This document shows positions 42,585 to 51,757 of a stretch of DNA of 64,000 nt, piece by piece. The notes under the pieces were generated by a model. The model ran no database searches. It worked only from the letters and a program-made list of their open reading frames with translations, and was not told the origin of the DNA. The DNA lies in the NCBI RefSeq assembly GCF_020422885.1, contig NZ_CP084622.1, positions 2,933,001 to 2,997,000 of the forward strand, given 5' to 3'. Origin of the DNA: Mesobacillus sp. S13 (lineage in GTDB: Bacteria; Bacillota; Bacilli; Bacillales; Cytobacillaceae). Position 1 is the stretch's first letter, and the number at the start of each line of letters is the position of its first letter. Made by a program: the position numbers and the translations under genes.

Positions 42585-43853
42585 TTATACCAGTAAATTA
42601 AACAACTGATTATCCTTATTCAATTCCATGAAGGCAAATCCCTTATTCTCCATGCTCGCAATCAGCCTATGGTATTCATGTTTATTTTTCAGTTCGATCC
42701 CCACAAGTGCCGGACCGCTTTCTTTATTATTTTTCTTTGTGTACTCAAACCTCGTTATATCATCACCTGGTCCCAACACATCATCGAGGAATTCACGCAG
42801 CGCACCTGCCCGCTGTGGGAAGTTGACAATAAAGTAATGCAGCAGCCCTTCATGGAGAAGAGACCTTTCTTTGATTTCCTGCATCCTGCTTATATCATTG
42901 TTTCCGCCACTTACAACACATACCACTGACTTCCCTTTTATTTCATCCCGGAGTAGGTCAAGTGCTGCAATTGGCAAAGCTCCAGCCGGCTCAGTGACAA
43001 TCGCATGCTCATTATATAACTCCAGGATTGAGGAACACACTTTTCCTTCTGGAACTGCAACGAGCTTATCGACATTTTCCTTGCAGATCTCATATGTTTT
43101 ACTGCCGACACATTTGACCGCAGCACCATCTACAAATGTATCGATTTCCTTTAGGGGAATAACGCTATTTTGCTCAAATGCAGCGTTCATGGATGCGGCA
43201 CCACAAGGCTCGACTCCAATAAGCCTCGTCGTCGGTGATACGCTTTTTATATATGTACTTACTCCTGCCATCAAACCTCCGCCACCTATACTGGCGATTA
43301 AAAAATTAACTGAGTCCTGACAATCATTTAAAACTTCCACTGCAACAGTTCCCTGCCCGGCAATTACTTGTTCATCATCGAAAGGATGGATGAATTCCCT
43401 ATTTTCTTTTTCTGCACATTCCCTTGCCTCCCGATAAGAGTCATCGAATGTATCCCCTACTAGGACGATATCAACGAATTCACGGCCGAACATCTCAACC
43501 TGGCTTACTTTTTGGCCTGGTGTTGTGGCTGGCATGAAAATTTTCCCATTCACACCAAGCTGCCGGCAGGCGTATGCTACACCTTGAGCATGATTCCCGG
43601 CACTGGCGCATACCACTCCCTGATCAAGCCCTTCTTCCCATAATAATTTCATTGAGTAATAAGCACCCCTTAACTTAAAAGAGCGTACATGCTGCAAATC
43701 CTCACGTTTCAAATAAATATTAGCTTCATATTTTTCAGATAAACGCTGGTTCAGTTGCAATGGTGTATGGGCAACAACCTCTTTTAGATGCCGATAGGCA
43801 ATGAGAATGTCTTCAACACTTACCCATTTTTTTTTCATTGTTTCTTGTTCCAT
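42585..43853 (-). CDS. ilvA: biosynthetic threonine dehydratase IlvA
   Basis: This 422-residue PLP enzyme has the Schiff-base Lys in VRSFKLRGAYY, SAGNHAQGVA and the phosphate-binding GGGGLMAG. A C-terminal ACT-like regulatory domain of about 95 residues follows (YFIVNFPQRAGALREFL), the single-domain Bacillus form. It deaminates threonine to 2-oxobutyrate for isoleucine synthesis; ilvD in the same window works later in the route. The start at 43853 (MEQETMKKKW) has GAGGGTGA upstream. Confidence 0.95.
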   Translation of the reverse strand: MEQETMKKKWVSVEDILIAYRHLKEVVAHTPLQLNQRLSEKYEANIYLKREDLQHVRSFKLRGAYYSMKLLWEEGLDQGVVCASAGNHAQGVAYACRQLGVNGKIFMPATTPGQKVSQVEMFGREFVDIVLVGDTFDDSYREARECAEKENREFIHPFDDEQVIAGQGTVAVEVLNDCQDSVNFLIASIGGGGLMAGVSTYIKSVSPTTRLIGVEPCGAASMNAAFEQNSVIPLKEIDTFVDGAAVKCVGSKTYEICKENVDKLVAVPEGKVCSSILELYNEHAIVTEPAGALPIAALDLLRDEIKGKSVVCVVSGGNNDISRMQEIKERSLLHEGLLHYFIVNFPQRAGALREFLDDVLGPGDDITRFEYTKKNNKESGPALVGIELKNKHEYHRLIASMENKGFAFMELNKDNQLFNLLV

Positions 43854-44018
43854 ACTGTCACCCTCACTTTGCAAAATATTAATTTTTCCATTATAACATG
43901 AAATAATCTAATATCAGTTGAATTTTTATAATATTTAAAAATTTTAGGCTTTTAAGATGAATATAATGGTAGTAAAATAACATATAATAACGGAAATTAC
44001 GCTGGAGGGAAATGAGAA

Positions 44019-44240
44019 ATGGAATTTTCTTTAAACAGTTATGACGGGGCTTTGCCAGTAGAGGTTACACTCGATGAGGATAATGGGCGCTACATGATTC
44101 GCAAAAGTGATACTAGTGGAGAGTATTTCAATAGTCCTTTGGAAATGGTGAAATGGATTAGAGACAACTTTAAGCCTGAGGATTTTTGCATTCCTGCAGA
44201 ATTCACCCAAATGATGAATAGCCTTGCACAATTCGAATAA
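44019..44240 (+). CDS. conserved hypothetical protein, 73 aa
   Basis: This small soluble acidic protein begins MEFSLNSYDGALPVEVTLDE and ends NSLAQFE. A GGAGGGAAATGAGAA ribosome site precedes the ATG. The sequence alternates beta (ALPVEVTLDEDNGRYMIRK) and helical (SPLEMVKWIRDNFKPEDF) parts. I do not recognise a family. It is transcribed opposite to its neighbours and shares a terminator with plsC. Confidence 0.7.
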   Translation: MEFSLNSYDGALPVEVTLDEDNGRYMIRKSDTSGEYFNSPLEMVKWIRDNFKPEDFCIPAEFTQMMNSLAQFE

Positions 44241-44276
44241 CTCCATTACATCATCCAGCCAGATTTTCTAAAAACG

Positions 44277-44306
44277 AACAGCCCCTGCCATTGTGCAGGG
44301 GCTGTT
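44277..44306. terminator. bidirectional terminator
   Basis: A perfect 12-bp stem AACAGCCCCTGC/GCAGGGGCTGTT between the convergent 73-aa gene and plsC. Confidence 0.88.
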
Positions 44307-44323
44307 GACATTTTTGGAATGAA

Positions 44324-45055
44324 TTATGAGGCAATTCTTTTCTCGTTCCTAGACTGGATGATCACTTCCCTAATTTCTTCAGCAAGGGAAATAGGATCTT
44401 TATCCTTATATTGCCGGCTGTAAACTGGAGGGCTGATGATGACTTTAATTTTTGCAGGTTTGACTAATCGGCCATTTTTCTCGAATACATCGGCTGTTCC
44501 TTGTATGGAGATCGGCACAATCGGAACACCTGAATCTTTAGCAAGCCGGAATCCCCCTGCTTTAAAGAGGCCAACTGGTCCACCCTTGCTTCTTGTCCCT
44601 TCTGGAAAAATCACAAGTGAATTCCCATTCTTTAAAAGCTCCACCCCTGCCATAATGGAGTCAGTCGATTTTTCACGATTCTTCCGATCAATAAAGACAC
44701 AATTGATGGCTTCCATCCAGGCAGACAAAACCGGGACCTTCTTTATTTCAACCTTCGCTATAAAGCCAAAAGGCTTTTCAAGGGCCCCAATAAGGACAGG
44801 GATGTCAAAATTGCCCTCATGGTTACTGGCAATCAACACCGGACCTTCGGGAATATGCTGAAGTCCATCAACTTCTATCTGTGAACCTGTCAGTGCCATG
44901 AACGTTTTTGACCATTTTTTTGGCGTCTCATGAATCAGTTGCTTCTTACTATCTGGAGTTAGATCATCCGGCAATCTTTTTAGTCGTGAAAGCCTTGGTA
45001 TGGTGTAAATAAGATAGCCACCCATATACAAAAAGCACGCAATTAATCGAAGCAT
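44324..45055 (-). CDS. 1-acyl-sn-glycerol-3-phosphate acyltransferase (YpkP-like)
   Basis: This 243-residue protein has an N-terminal membrane segment (LIACFLYMGGYLIY). It has PlsC-family catalytic motif I NHEGNFD (HX4D), motif II around CVFIDRKNR and motif III FPEGTRSKGG. It adds the second acyl chain to lysophosphatidic acid, giving phosphatidic acid. Position beside dfrA and thyA corresponds to ypkP of B. subtilis. Confidence 0.92.
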   Translation of the reverse strand: MLRLIACFLYMGGYLIYTIPRLSRLKRLPDDLTPDSKKQLIHETPKKWSKTFMALTGSQIEVDGLQHIPEGPVLIASNHEGNFDIPVLIGALEKPFGFIAKVEIKKVPVLSAWMEAINCVFIDRKNREKSTDSIMAGVELLKNGNSLVIFPEGTRSKGGPVGLFKAGGFRLAKDSGVPIVPISIQGTADVFEKNGRLVKPAKIKVIISPPVYSRQYKDKDPISLAEEIREVIIQSRNEKRIAS

Positions 45056-45137
45056 TGTTTCCTCCTAAGGTTATTCTGTTGTCATTATACTGGATTTAAT
45101 AGGAAGAGACTATATCTATCGGAAAATTGTATAGAAA

Positions 45138-45160
45138 AAGCAGCCCAAAAAAAGGCTGCA
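45138..45160 (-). terminator. dfrA terminator
   Basis: A stem GCAGCC/GGCTGC with a loop of T's, followed by TTTTTC on the minus strand, just downstream of the thyA-dfrA pair. Confidence 0.65.
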
Positions 45161-45164
45161 ATCA

Positions 45165-45653
45165 TTATTTTCGCTTATAGATTAAAAACTCATAATCGTA
45201 TGGATTTTTTTCATCCTTCATGCCGTTCTCTCTTGTCTCTAGCTCCCATTTATCAATGTCGAACACTGGAAAAAAAGTATCTCCTTCAAACTGGTGATGA
45301 ATCATAGTAAGGTAAAGCTTGTCTGCATGCGGGAGGACTTCCTTAAATATTTCTGACCCACCGATGACGAACACTTCTTCAGACTTGTTCTCAGTTGCAA
45401 AGGCTAACAGGTCATCAATTGAATGCATCACGGTGCACCCCTCAGGATCATAATTTTCGTCACGCGAAATGACGATATTTTCCCTTCCTGGGAGGGGCTT
45501 GCCGATCGATTCGTATGTTTTCCTTCCCATTGCGATTGGATGCCCCAATGTCATACGCTTGAAAAATTTCAGGTCTTCCGGGAGTCTCCACGGCAGCTGA
45601 TTGTGGTATCCGATGACTCTGTTTTCATCCATTGCCCAAATAAGCGATATCAT
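45165..45653 (-). CDS. dfrA: dihydrofolate reductase
   Basis: This 162-residue enzyme begins [32 protein letters not shown] with the catalytic acidic residue at E26, [11 protein letters not shown] and [19 protein letters not shown]. It regenerates tetrahydrofolate from the dihydrofolate made by thymidylate synthase. The gene overlaps thyA by 4 bp (ATGA), so the two are coupled. Confidence 0.96.
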   Translation of the reverse strand: MISLIWAMDENRVIGYHNQLPWRLPEDLKFFKRMTLGHPIAMGRKTYESIGKPLPGRENIVISRDENYDPEGCTVMHSIDDLLAFATENKSEEVFVIGGSEIFKEVLPHADKLYLTMIHHQFEGDTFFPVFDIDKWELETRENGMKDEKNPYDYEFLIYKRK

Positions 45654-46444
45654 ACACTGACAACCCCTTTAATATGTGGATGCGCTTCATAATTGACCAG
45701 TTCAAAATCTTCGTATTTGAATTCAAAGATTGATTTAACCTCAGGGTTGATCCGCATTTGCGGCAATGGTTTAGGATCGCGTGTTAGCTGCAATTTCACC
45801 TGCTCCAAGTGGTTCGAGTAAATATGGGTATCGCCAAAAGTATGCACAAATTCGCCGGGCTCAAGATCGCATACATGAGCGACCATCATTGTCAGCAAGG
45901 CATAGGAAGCAATATTAAATGGTACTCCCAAAAATACATCAGCCGACCTCTGGTACAGCTGGCAGGAGAGCTTGCCATCGGCTACGTAAAACTGGAACAT
46001 ACAATGACAAGGAGGCAGAGCCATCTTATCGATTTCAGCCACATTCCATGCATTGACAATCATCCTTCTTGAATCAGGATTGTTTTTTATAGTATCGATC
46101 AATTCGGTGATTTGGTCTACCGTCTCACCATCTGCACCTGTCCATGAACGCCACTGGTGGCCATATACCGGGCCGAGTTCTCCATTTTCATCTGCCCACT
46201 CATTCCAGATACGTACTCCGTTTTCCTGTAGGTATTTCACATTCGTATCGCCATTCAGGAACCATAGAAGTTCATGGATGATAGATTTCAAGTGGAGTTT
46301 TTTCGTTGTGAGCATCGGAAATCCATCCTGGAGGTTGAACCGCATTTGATACCCGAATGTACTGATCGTACCAGTACCAGTCCGATCTTCTTTTTTCACA
46401 CCTGTATTCAATACATGTTCACAAAGTTCTAGATATTGTTTCAT
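45650..46444 (-). CDS. thyA: thymidylate synthase ThyA
   Basis: This 264-residue enzyme has the catalytic Cys in [30 protein letters not shown] and the C-terminal Ile/Val SVV type end (HIKGVVSV). It makes dTMP from dUMP with methylene-tetrahydrofolate. It is co-transcribed with dfrA. The length (264) is the E. coli-like form (thyB in B. subtilis nomenclature). Confidence 0.96.
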   Translation of the reverse strand: MKQYLELCEHVLNTGVKKEDRTGTGTISTFGYQMRFNLQDGFPMLTTKKLHLKSIIHELLWFLNGDTNVKYLQENGVRIWNEWADENGELGPVYGHQWRSWTGADGETVDQITELIDTIKNNPDSRRMIVNAWNVAEIDKMALPPCHCMFQFYVADGKLSCQLYQRSADVFLGVPFNIASYALLTMMVAHVCDLEPGEFVHTFGDTHIYSNHLEQVKLQLTRDPKPLPQMRINPEVKSIFEFKYEDFELVNYEAHPHIKGVVSV

Positions 46445-46597
46445 GAATCTCCCTGCCCTTCAAAGCCTTCGATTTCTTTTTCTTATTTTAGCAAATTCAT
46501 CCCCTATGGTGGAAGCCTATACCTTTTATTTTAAATTCTCTTATAACTTAGCCAAAGTGTTCTATTTTTCCTGCCGAATGCTTCAATAATAGCAAAA

Positions 46598-46616
46598 AAG
46601 GCCTAATCCAGGCCTT
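46598..46616 (-). terminator. terminator of the M34 metalloprotease gene
   Basis: A perfect 7-bp stem AAGGCCT/AGGCCTT followed by TTTTTTGC on the minus strand, overlapping the stop codon. Confidence 0.75.
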
Positions 46617-47304
46617 CGATATATTGGTAGGTTTGCGGTGCTGCTTCCTTTAGCAGTTTTGCAGGCAGTCCGCCAATATAAAACATTGCAAAGCTTTCAG
46701 CAAAATATTCTTCAGGATAATCGAGGAAATAGCCACGCCCTGGGAAAAGCAGCCTGCTTTCACGTTTCCAGATTTTCTGAAACCGCTCCTCATGCCTGAT
46801 TCCGTCATAAACATGGCGGTCAAGTGAATGGGCAAATTCATGCAATTCAAGATTGACAGAACCGTGGCCCTTTCCTTTTTCACTGCTGCCTATTTTCACG
46901 AGGACCGTCCGTGATCCGCCAATACCAGGTACCTGATCCCATGTCTTATCAGATGTATATCCTCTAGGGATGATTCCCTTCAAATGGCTTGCTGTTGGAT
47001 TATCCGTCAAACTGCCTTCGAATAACTTTACTTTAATATTGTTGTTTACTGCTTTAAAAATCATGCTTTCTGGAAGGATCGTAAGTCTTTTTATGATCCT
47101 AGCTGCTTCTCCCTGATCGAAGTCCTTTTCCGGCAGGACAATCAATCTGCCAGCCAGCCTTGCGTCATCAGGCATCAGTGATTCATATAGCAAGGATTGT
47201 TTAGGATATTCATATAGGAAAATGCCGTCCATATTCGCATTGGAGCTTCCGAGCAAGGTGAAGGAAAGGATGATAACAACGAGTATTTGATAAAACTTTT
47301 TCAT
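46603..47304 (-). CDS. secreted Pro-Pro endopeptidase-like metalloprotease (M34 / anthrax lethal factor fold)
   Basis: This 233-residue protein has a signal peptide (FYQILVVIILSFTLLGSSNA). The zinc motif is ELHEFAHSLD (HExxH), with the downstream acidic ligand in YPEEYFAESFAMFY. Blocks KVKLFEGSLTDNPTASHLKG, DKTWDQVPGIGGS, SEKGKGHGSVNLELHE and the end PQTYQYIEGLD line up closely with what I remember of PPEP-1 (Zmp1) of Clostridioides difficile. That enzyme cuts between prolines in surface proteins. Compared with it there is an insertion between the signal and IVLPEKDF. It is likely exported and cleaves a Pro-Pro-containing surface protein; I find no obvious substrate in the window. Confidence 0.87.
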   Translation of the reverse strand: MKKFYQILVVIILSFTLLGSSNANMDGIFLYEYPKQSLLYESLMPDDARLAGRLIVLPEKDFDQGEAARIIKRLTILPESMIFKAVNNNIKVKLFEGSLTDNPTASHLKGIIPRGYTSDKTWDQVPGIGGSRTVLVKIGSSEKGKGHGSVNLELHEFAHSLDRHVYDGIRHEERFQKIWKRESRLLFPGRGYFLDYPEEYFAESFAMFYIGGLPAKLLKEAAPQTYQYIEGLD

Positions 47305-47468
47305 TTATTATCCCCTTTCCTGTAGTGTATTTAGCCGAAGATGCAAATAGGTGGAAGAGTCATCAATTCGCGGGAATTTCTCTATAGTAATCTACTAAAA
47401 TTATAACATATGATTGCTTGCCTGCTGATTGAGAATTTCAGGAAGGCCTTAATTATTTGCCATAAAAA

Positions 47469-47498
47469 AACTCACCCAAATCAGTGGTTGGGTGAGTT
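47469..47498 (-). terminator. telA-like gene terminator
   Basis: A perfect 11-bp stem AACTCACCCAA/TTGGGTGAGTT followed by TTTTTTATG on the minus strand. Confidence 0.88.
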
Positions 47499-47517
47499 TT
47501 TATGGCATACCATTTAA

Positions 47518-48606
47518 TTATGCCTGCTTACTGCTTGTAGATTTCACGAATCTGTTCAAGTGCTGTTTCCCCTCATCAAACAGACGCTTATTTTCTTCCT
47601 CAATTACCTTGATTTCCTTCATTCCTTTAAGAATGATCTGATAGCATTCTTCAATCGTCTCAATCCTGATGCCTGGTGTACCTATATGGCGGGCTAAATC
47701 CACATTGTTGGCGGCAACATCCTGGACATTCCTGACCACTAACTCTTTCGTGCTCCGCTCGAGCTCTTTCATCGAATCAATCATTAACTTTTTCCTTTTA
47801 GTTGCTGCAGCCTGTATCAATCCGTTCTTGAATATGGGAATAGTCATTAAAAAAGCAGAGTTGATTTTGCTGACCAGTTTCTCATTTCCACGCTGGAGGA
47901 GCTTTATTTGGGCTGCTGTCTGCAAAGCGATCGTCTTCGCGATTTCAAGATCATGGATTCTTTTTTCAAGAAACTCAGTCGCATTTCGTAATGAATCAAG
48001 TTCCATGGATGACAATTGATTCCCTTTCAATTCATTTTGTTCGAGATGCGGAAGTTTTTTTGTCTTCCATTCCTCTAACCTCAATTCGGCACCGACAACG
48101 TATTTTTCCAGTGTCAAGTAATCCTGAAGAATCTGTTCATGCAGACGATCAAGCATGTTCGTGGTTTCTGTCAATTCACATTTGTATTTTGATATTCCTA
48201 TATAAACCAGCTCTATTTCTTTCACCATCGACTGATATTTCTGGTACAGCCTATCCGTCATTTTTCCGCTGTTCCTGAATAACTTGCTTAAAATCCCCCC
48301 TTGGGCTTTTTCAAAATCCTTTTTGTCAAAACGATCCATGACCTTGCTTAATTGCTTGAGCAGTTCTACATAGTCCTCTGCATTTCTCATACTCATTATG
48401 TCAAGGATCCGTTCCGAGAAACGTGAAATTTCAACCGATGGCTCCTTGCCATATTGAAGGATATTGATGGTCTTTTCATCAATGCTCCGTGCAAGCCTCT
48501 GTATTTCAGGTTCATTCCTTAAAGCCAACTTAATATGAGAAAGCCGCGCTTCATTCATAGACTTGCCATTTGAAGAGCTGACACTTTGATCATGTGTTGG
48601 ATTCAT
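47518..48606 (-). CDS. yceH: TelA-family toxic anion resistance protein (YceH-like)
   Basis: This 362-residue, almost entirely helical, coiled-coil-rich protein belongs to the TelA family (YceH, YaaN). Conserved segments are YKCELTETTNMLDRLHEQILQDYLTLEKYVVGAELRLEE, SAFLMTIPIFKNGLIQAA and NNVDLARHIGTPGIRIETIEECYQIILKGM. It is associated with tellurite and other envelope-stress resistance. The gene follows the yceG-like gene by 3 bp, as in the B. subtilis yceC-yceH operon. Confidence 0.9.
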   Translation of the reverse strand: MNPTHDQSVSSSNGKSMNEARLSHIKLALRNEPEIQRLARSIDEKTINILQYGKEPSVEISRFSERILDIMSMRNAEDYVELLKQLSKVMDRFDKKDFEKAQGGILSKLFRNSGKMTDRLYQKYQSMVKEIELVYIGISKYKCELTETTNMLDRLHEQILQDYLTLEKYVVGAELRLEEWKTKKLPHLEQNELKGNQLSSMELDSLRNATEFLEKRIHDLEIAKTIALQTAAQIKLLQRGNEKLVSKINSAFLMTIPIFKNGLIQAAATKRKKLMIDSMKELERSTKELVVRNVQDVAANNVDLARHIGTPGIRIETIEECYQIILKGMKEIKVIEEENKRLFDEGKQHLNRFVKSTSSKQA

Positions 48607-48609
48607 CAG

Positions 48610-50238
48610 CTAATCTCTCCTTAGGATTTTTGAGATGCCATGGAAAATCACCTTCTTTATGACGGAAGGCTCCTTTAGCTCTTGTTCGAATACAACGTCC
48701 TCAAGCCAGTGGGAGACGAAGGCACTTTGATCGATGTAATTTTCGATGTCACTTTGCCCCGCAGGGTTATAAATCACTACGTCAACTCCAAATTGATTCA
48801 ATAACAGCAGGAGCGCGGCATCTGGTCTCGACAGCGATCCATTGAGTTGGTTATTGAAGAGAATCAACTTAGGCACATTCTGGGAGTAGTCGAATTTCTG
48901 CAGCATTTTCAAAATAATCTCCGGTATCTGCATTGCCTGATTGAACAAATAAACCTTGACATCATCTTCTTTCTCACTATTCCTCGGCTTAAGCTTAGGA
49001 GCTGCACATATGTTTCTGATTGCTGTAGCCAGGCCATTTTGCAGCCCGGCAGGCAGATGACTATACTTCCAATAATGGGCACCTGCCATCTTTTCCGGAT
49101 TGAGAAGCCCATCATGATCCAATGACTTTTGATAATGAAACCGAAAGTCATTATTCGCGCCTGGTGAAACAGGCAAGCTTTTTGCCAGATAGGTATTTTC
49201 CTGAAGAATCAAGCCATGAAGACGGTTCCAATATTCACGGCGATTACTTGTCACGCCATTGACTTTCGCAAATATGGCCGGAATCTTCACAACATTCTTT
49301 TGTAAGTCAAAATGTGGTCTGAACATCGCCTTTTCCCTGGAGACCAGAAACATTTCGTCATACGTTGTTCTTAACGTTATGGCATTAGGAATGTACTCTC
49401 TTAGCTGCCATGGTTTATAAATCACTGTGCCTTCACAGTCGAGTATTTTTTCAATTTCCTTAGAAGCCCTGAATGCCACTGTAGTGGGCTTCAACCGCTT
49501 TTCCTTTGGAAATGGCTTTGGAATACTGGTGTCCGGGAAAATATGAAAAAATGTTTTCAGCCCATCCTGTTCCCCTATCGATAATATGTCATTGCCCGCC
49601 GGATTGAAGGAAACGATGTCGCAGCCCATTTCAATTAGAAAGAACAACAAATACTGGTGACTTTTTCTATAGCTCCCATACCAAAGAAACGCAGGCATCC
49701 TTTCATCAGGGTCCGCGTTCTTAAGATGATTCTCCAGCTGGACAATCCATTCCATTACATCATTGAGAACAACAAAAAAATCCTTGCTCTCGAGCCCCTC
49801 TTTTTCCAAATTCGTATACAGTTCAATCATTTTAATCGCTGCTTCTCTTATTTGCCTATTGATCAGGAAGTTCTCTATCGTGGGCAGCAGCCTTTCTATA
49901 TCCAAATGGGAAACAAAGCTTTTAATGGATAATTTCTGTTCATTGACGAACCTGCTTATTTGCTGTACGGATTGAATATGGACGGTTGAATTTTTCAGTG
50001 AAGAGTCGCTTAACAAGACTAGCCCATGAGAGTGAACATAGTCATACAATTGGTTATAATATGCATCTTCATCATGAGGGATGCCAATGAAACTAGCAGC
50101 CACTTGGCCGATATGTGTATAAGGGCCCTCTTTTTTATAAAATGGCCGCTCACTAGAAGGAGTATTTAACATGGCCAAACAGTTATCGTATGTAACAGTT
50201 ACTGGGTGGATGACTAATTTGGTGTTTGTTGGATGCAT
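48610..50238 (-). CDS. yceG: YceG-like protein of the tellurium/stress-resistance operon
   Basis: This 542-residue soluble protein has a repeated internal organisation: SFNPAGNDILSIGEQDGL at about 215 and VIYNPAGQSDIENYID near the C-terminus. These two NPAG segments look like duplicated halves. It is recognised as YceG-type (putative component of the Ter stress system) mainly by partnership with a TelA protein 3 bp downstream and a TerC protein upstream. Biochemical role unknown. The start at 50238 (MHPTNTKLVIHP) lies close to a CAGGAAGTGATCC site. Confidence 0.82.
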   Translation of the reverse strand: MHPTNTKLVIHPVTVTYDNCLAMLNTPSSERPFYKKEGPYTHIGQVAASFIGIPHDEDAYYNQLYDYVHSHGLVLLSDSSLKNSTVHIQSVQQISRFVNEQKLSIKSFVSHLDIERLLPTIENFLINRQIREAAIKMIELYTNLEKEGLESKDFFVVLNDVMEWIVQLENHLKNADPDERMPAFLWYGSYRKSHQYLLFFLIEMGCDIVSFNPAGNDILSIGEQDGLKTFFHIFPDTSIPKPFPKEKRLKPTTVAFRASKEIEKILDCEGTVIYKPWQLREYIPNAITLRTTYDEMFLVSREKAMFRPHFDLQKNVVKIPAIFAKVNGVTSNRREYWNRLHGLILQENTYLAKSLPVSPGANNDFRFHYQKSLDHDGLLNPEKMAGAHYWKYSHLPAGLQNGLATAIRNICAAPKLKPRNSEKEDDVKVYLFNQAMQIPEIILKMLQKFDYSQNVPKLILFNNQLNGSLSRPDAALLLLLNQFGVDVVIYNPAGQSDIENYIDQSAFVSHWLEDVVFEQELKEPSVIKKVIFHGISKILRRD

Positions 50239-50466
50239 AGGATCACTTCCTGCTGAGGACGTTAATCTAAAATTGAATGTTGATTAAGAATTGTCTGATT
50301 ATACCATTATCATACCATACATAAAGAAATGTCTTAACTTTCGGGATTTAATAACCATACGCTTGAAGAACCGCTAAAGTTTCATCCATAGCCGCAATTC
50401 CTTTATTTCACCTTTCGCCCTACCCTCGCATATAGATGAATACTTAAATATGGAAGGTGAAATCAC

Positions 50467-50733
50467 ATGCGCTTTATTTATAAAAGAGAGCCTGTTGAAG
50501 AAATGCAGCTTGAATTACAGGAAGTAAGTCAGGCATTGTGCTCAGGCGGACTAATTTTGTTTGATTTATTATTTTATTCACTTATACTCACCGTTTTAAT
50601 CACTCCAGCTGCCTCCACATTGTTACACTTCACATGTACTTTTTTACTTACCTATGTATCATTTGCCTGCCTATTCTTATTAATCAGGAGAACAATCAAA
50701 GGAATCACCCCTGTCAGGCATTATGATAAGTAG
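50467..50733 (+). CDS. small two-helix membrane protein, 88 aa
   Basis: The ATG at 50467 follows GGAAGGTGA. The 88 residues have two hydrophobic helices (about 28-48, LILFDLLFYSLILTVLITPA, and 53-75, LHFTCTFLLTYVSFACLFLLI) and a basic C-terminus. No family is recognised. It is inserted, on the opposite strand, between the yceG and terC homologs. Confidence 0.65.
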   Translation: MRFIYKREPVEEMQLELQEVSQALCSGGLILFDLLFYSLILTVLITPAASTLLHFTCTFLLTYVSFACLFLLIRRTIKGITPVRHYDK

Positions 50734-50755
50734 AACCTTTTTTTCGAATAATAAA

Positions 50756-50780
50756 AAGGAACAGACCTGTATCCGTTCCT
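50756..50780 (-). terminator. terC terminator
   Basis: Stem GGAACGGA/TCTGTTCC followed by TTTTTATT on the minus strand. Confidence 0.75.
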
Positions 50781-50788
50781 CGATGCCA

Positions 50789-51577
50789 TTATTGAACATT
50801 TTTTTGCTGTTCATTCACTTCAGCTTTCTTCTTATTAATATAGTGTAGGACCAATGTTGCTGTGAAAGTAATCAGCAGGAGAATAAAGAAGTAGGCATGT
50901 TCTAAATGGAAACCAAACACACCAGCCAACATTTTTGCTGATATGATAAAAATCAGAATGTAAGCTGTCGTCTCAAGTTCGGGAATCTTTTCAATCAATC
51001 TAAGAAATACCCCAGCAACCCCCCGCATCATCAAAACACCAAGCATACCCCCAAGGAGCAAGACCCATACTTCCTCGCTAATCCCCAACGCAGCGAGGAC
51101 GCTGTCTACTGAAAATGCAATATCCATTAATTCTACTGCAGCTACCGTCCCCCAGAAGGTTCCAAATAACCGTATCAGCAAACCGCCCTGGTTGATTCCT
51201 GCAGCTTCCCCGCTATCCTGATTTTCTCCTTTTTTCTTTTCGATAAAATATTTGATTGCCAGCCATGACAGATATCCAGCGCCCAGCACTTTCACCCACC
51301 AGAACTCGATTAAATATACACCAATTCCAATTGCGATGAACCTGAACGCATATGCGCCTAAAAGCCCATAAAATAAAGCCCTTTTCCTCTGCTTTTCCGG
51401 CAAATGTTTCACCATCACTGCCAGCACTAAGGCATTATCAGCAGATAAAAGCCCTTCAAGGATGACAAGTGTTCCGATCAGCCCCCAGCTGACAGGATCC
51501 GTTAAAACCTCAACCCACATATCCCAATTAAAAAACTGGACATAAGTTTCAACAAAACCTTGCAGTATGTCAGTCAT
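50789..51577 (-). CDS. yceF: TerC family membrane protein (YceF-like)
   Basis: This 262-residue protein has seven predicted transmembrane helices and the TerC signature: LEGLLSADNALVLAVMVKHLP and AVELMDIAFSVDSVLAALGIS, two membrane-embedded Asp-rich repeats thought to move metal ions. TerC/Alx/YkoY proteins are linked to manganese export and loading of exported enzymes. Together with the YceG and TelA homologs it forms a tellurite-type stress set, but here the three do not form one operon. The start at 51577 (MTDILQ) has GGAGG 10 nt upstream. No manganese riboswitch could be recognised in the leader. Confidence 0.9.
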   Translation of the reverse strand: MTDILQGFVETYVQFFNWDMWVEVLTDPVSWGLIGTLVILEGLLSADNALVLAVMVKHLPEKQRKRALFYGLLGAYAFRFIAIGIGVYLIEFWWVKVLGAGYLSWLAIKYFIEKKKGENQDSGEAAGINQGGLLIRLFGTFWGTVAAVELMDIAFSVDSVLAALGISEEVWVLLLGGMLGVLMMRGVAGVFLRLIEKIPELETTAYILIFIISAKMLAGVFGFHLEHAYFFILLLITFTATLVLHYINKKKAEVNEQQKNVQ

Positions 51578-51623
51578 TCTAGATGTTCCTCCCATTTTTG
51601 GTTCTTAGGCTTTTTACAGAAAA

Positions 51624-51641
51624 ACCCGGCATCAGCCGGGC
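51624..51641 (-). terminator. ypjP terminator
   Basis: A hairpin CCCGGC/GCCGGG with a 4-nt loop followed by TTTTTC on the minus strand. It separates ypjP from terC. Confidence 0.85.
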
Positions 51642-51757
51642 CTCTATAAAAACTTATTTCGTTTTTCTTAATTTAAGTCCTAATAAGTCAAAATAAATGG
51701 GATTCACGCAAATTTTTTAAAGCAGAACAACTGGTTTCTGATGCAGGATTCGTATGT

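Noticed and set aside
43854-44018. T-box or CodY site upstream of ilvA
   Set aside because: A/T-rich DNA only; no conserved motif recognisable by eye.
51596-51757. yybP-ykoY manganese riboswitch upstream of the terC homolog
   Set aside because: One ACATACGA-like string occurs, but it lies immediately after the ypjP stop codon without the paired elements of the motif; the only stable hairpin is the ypjP terminator.
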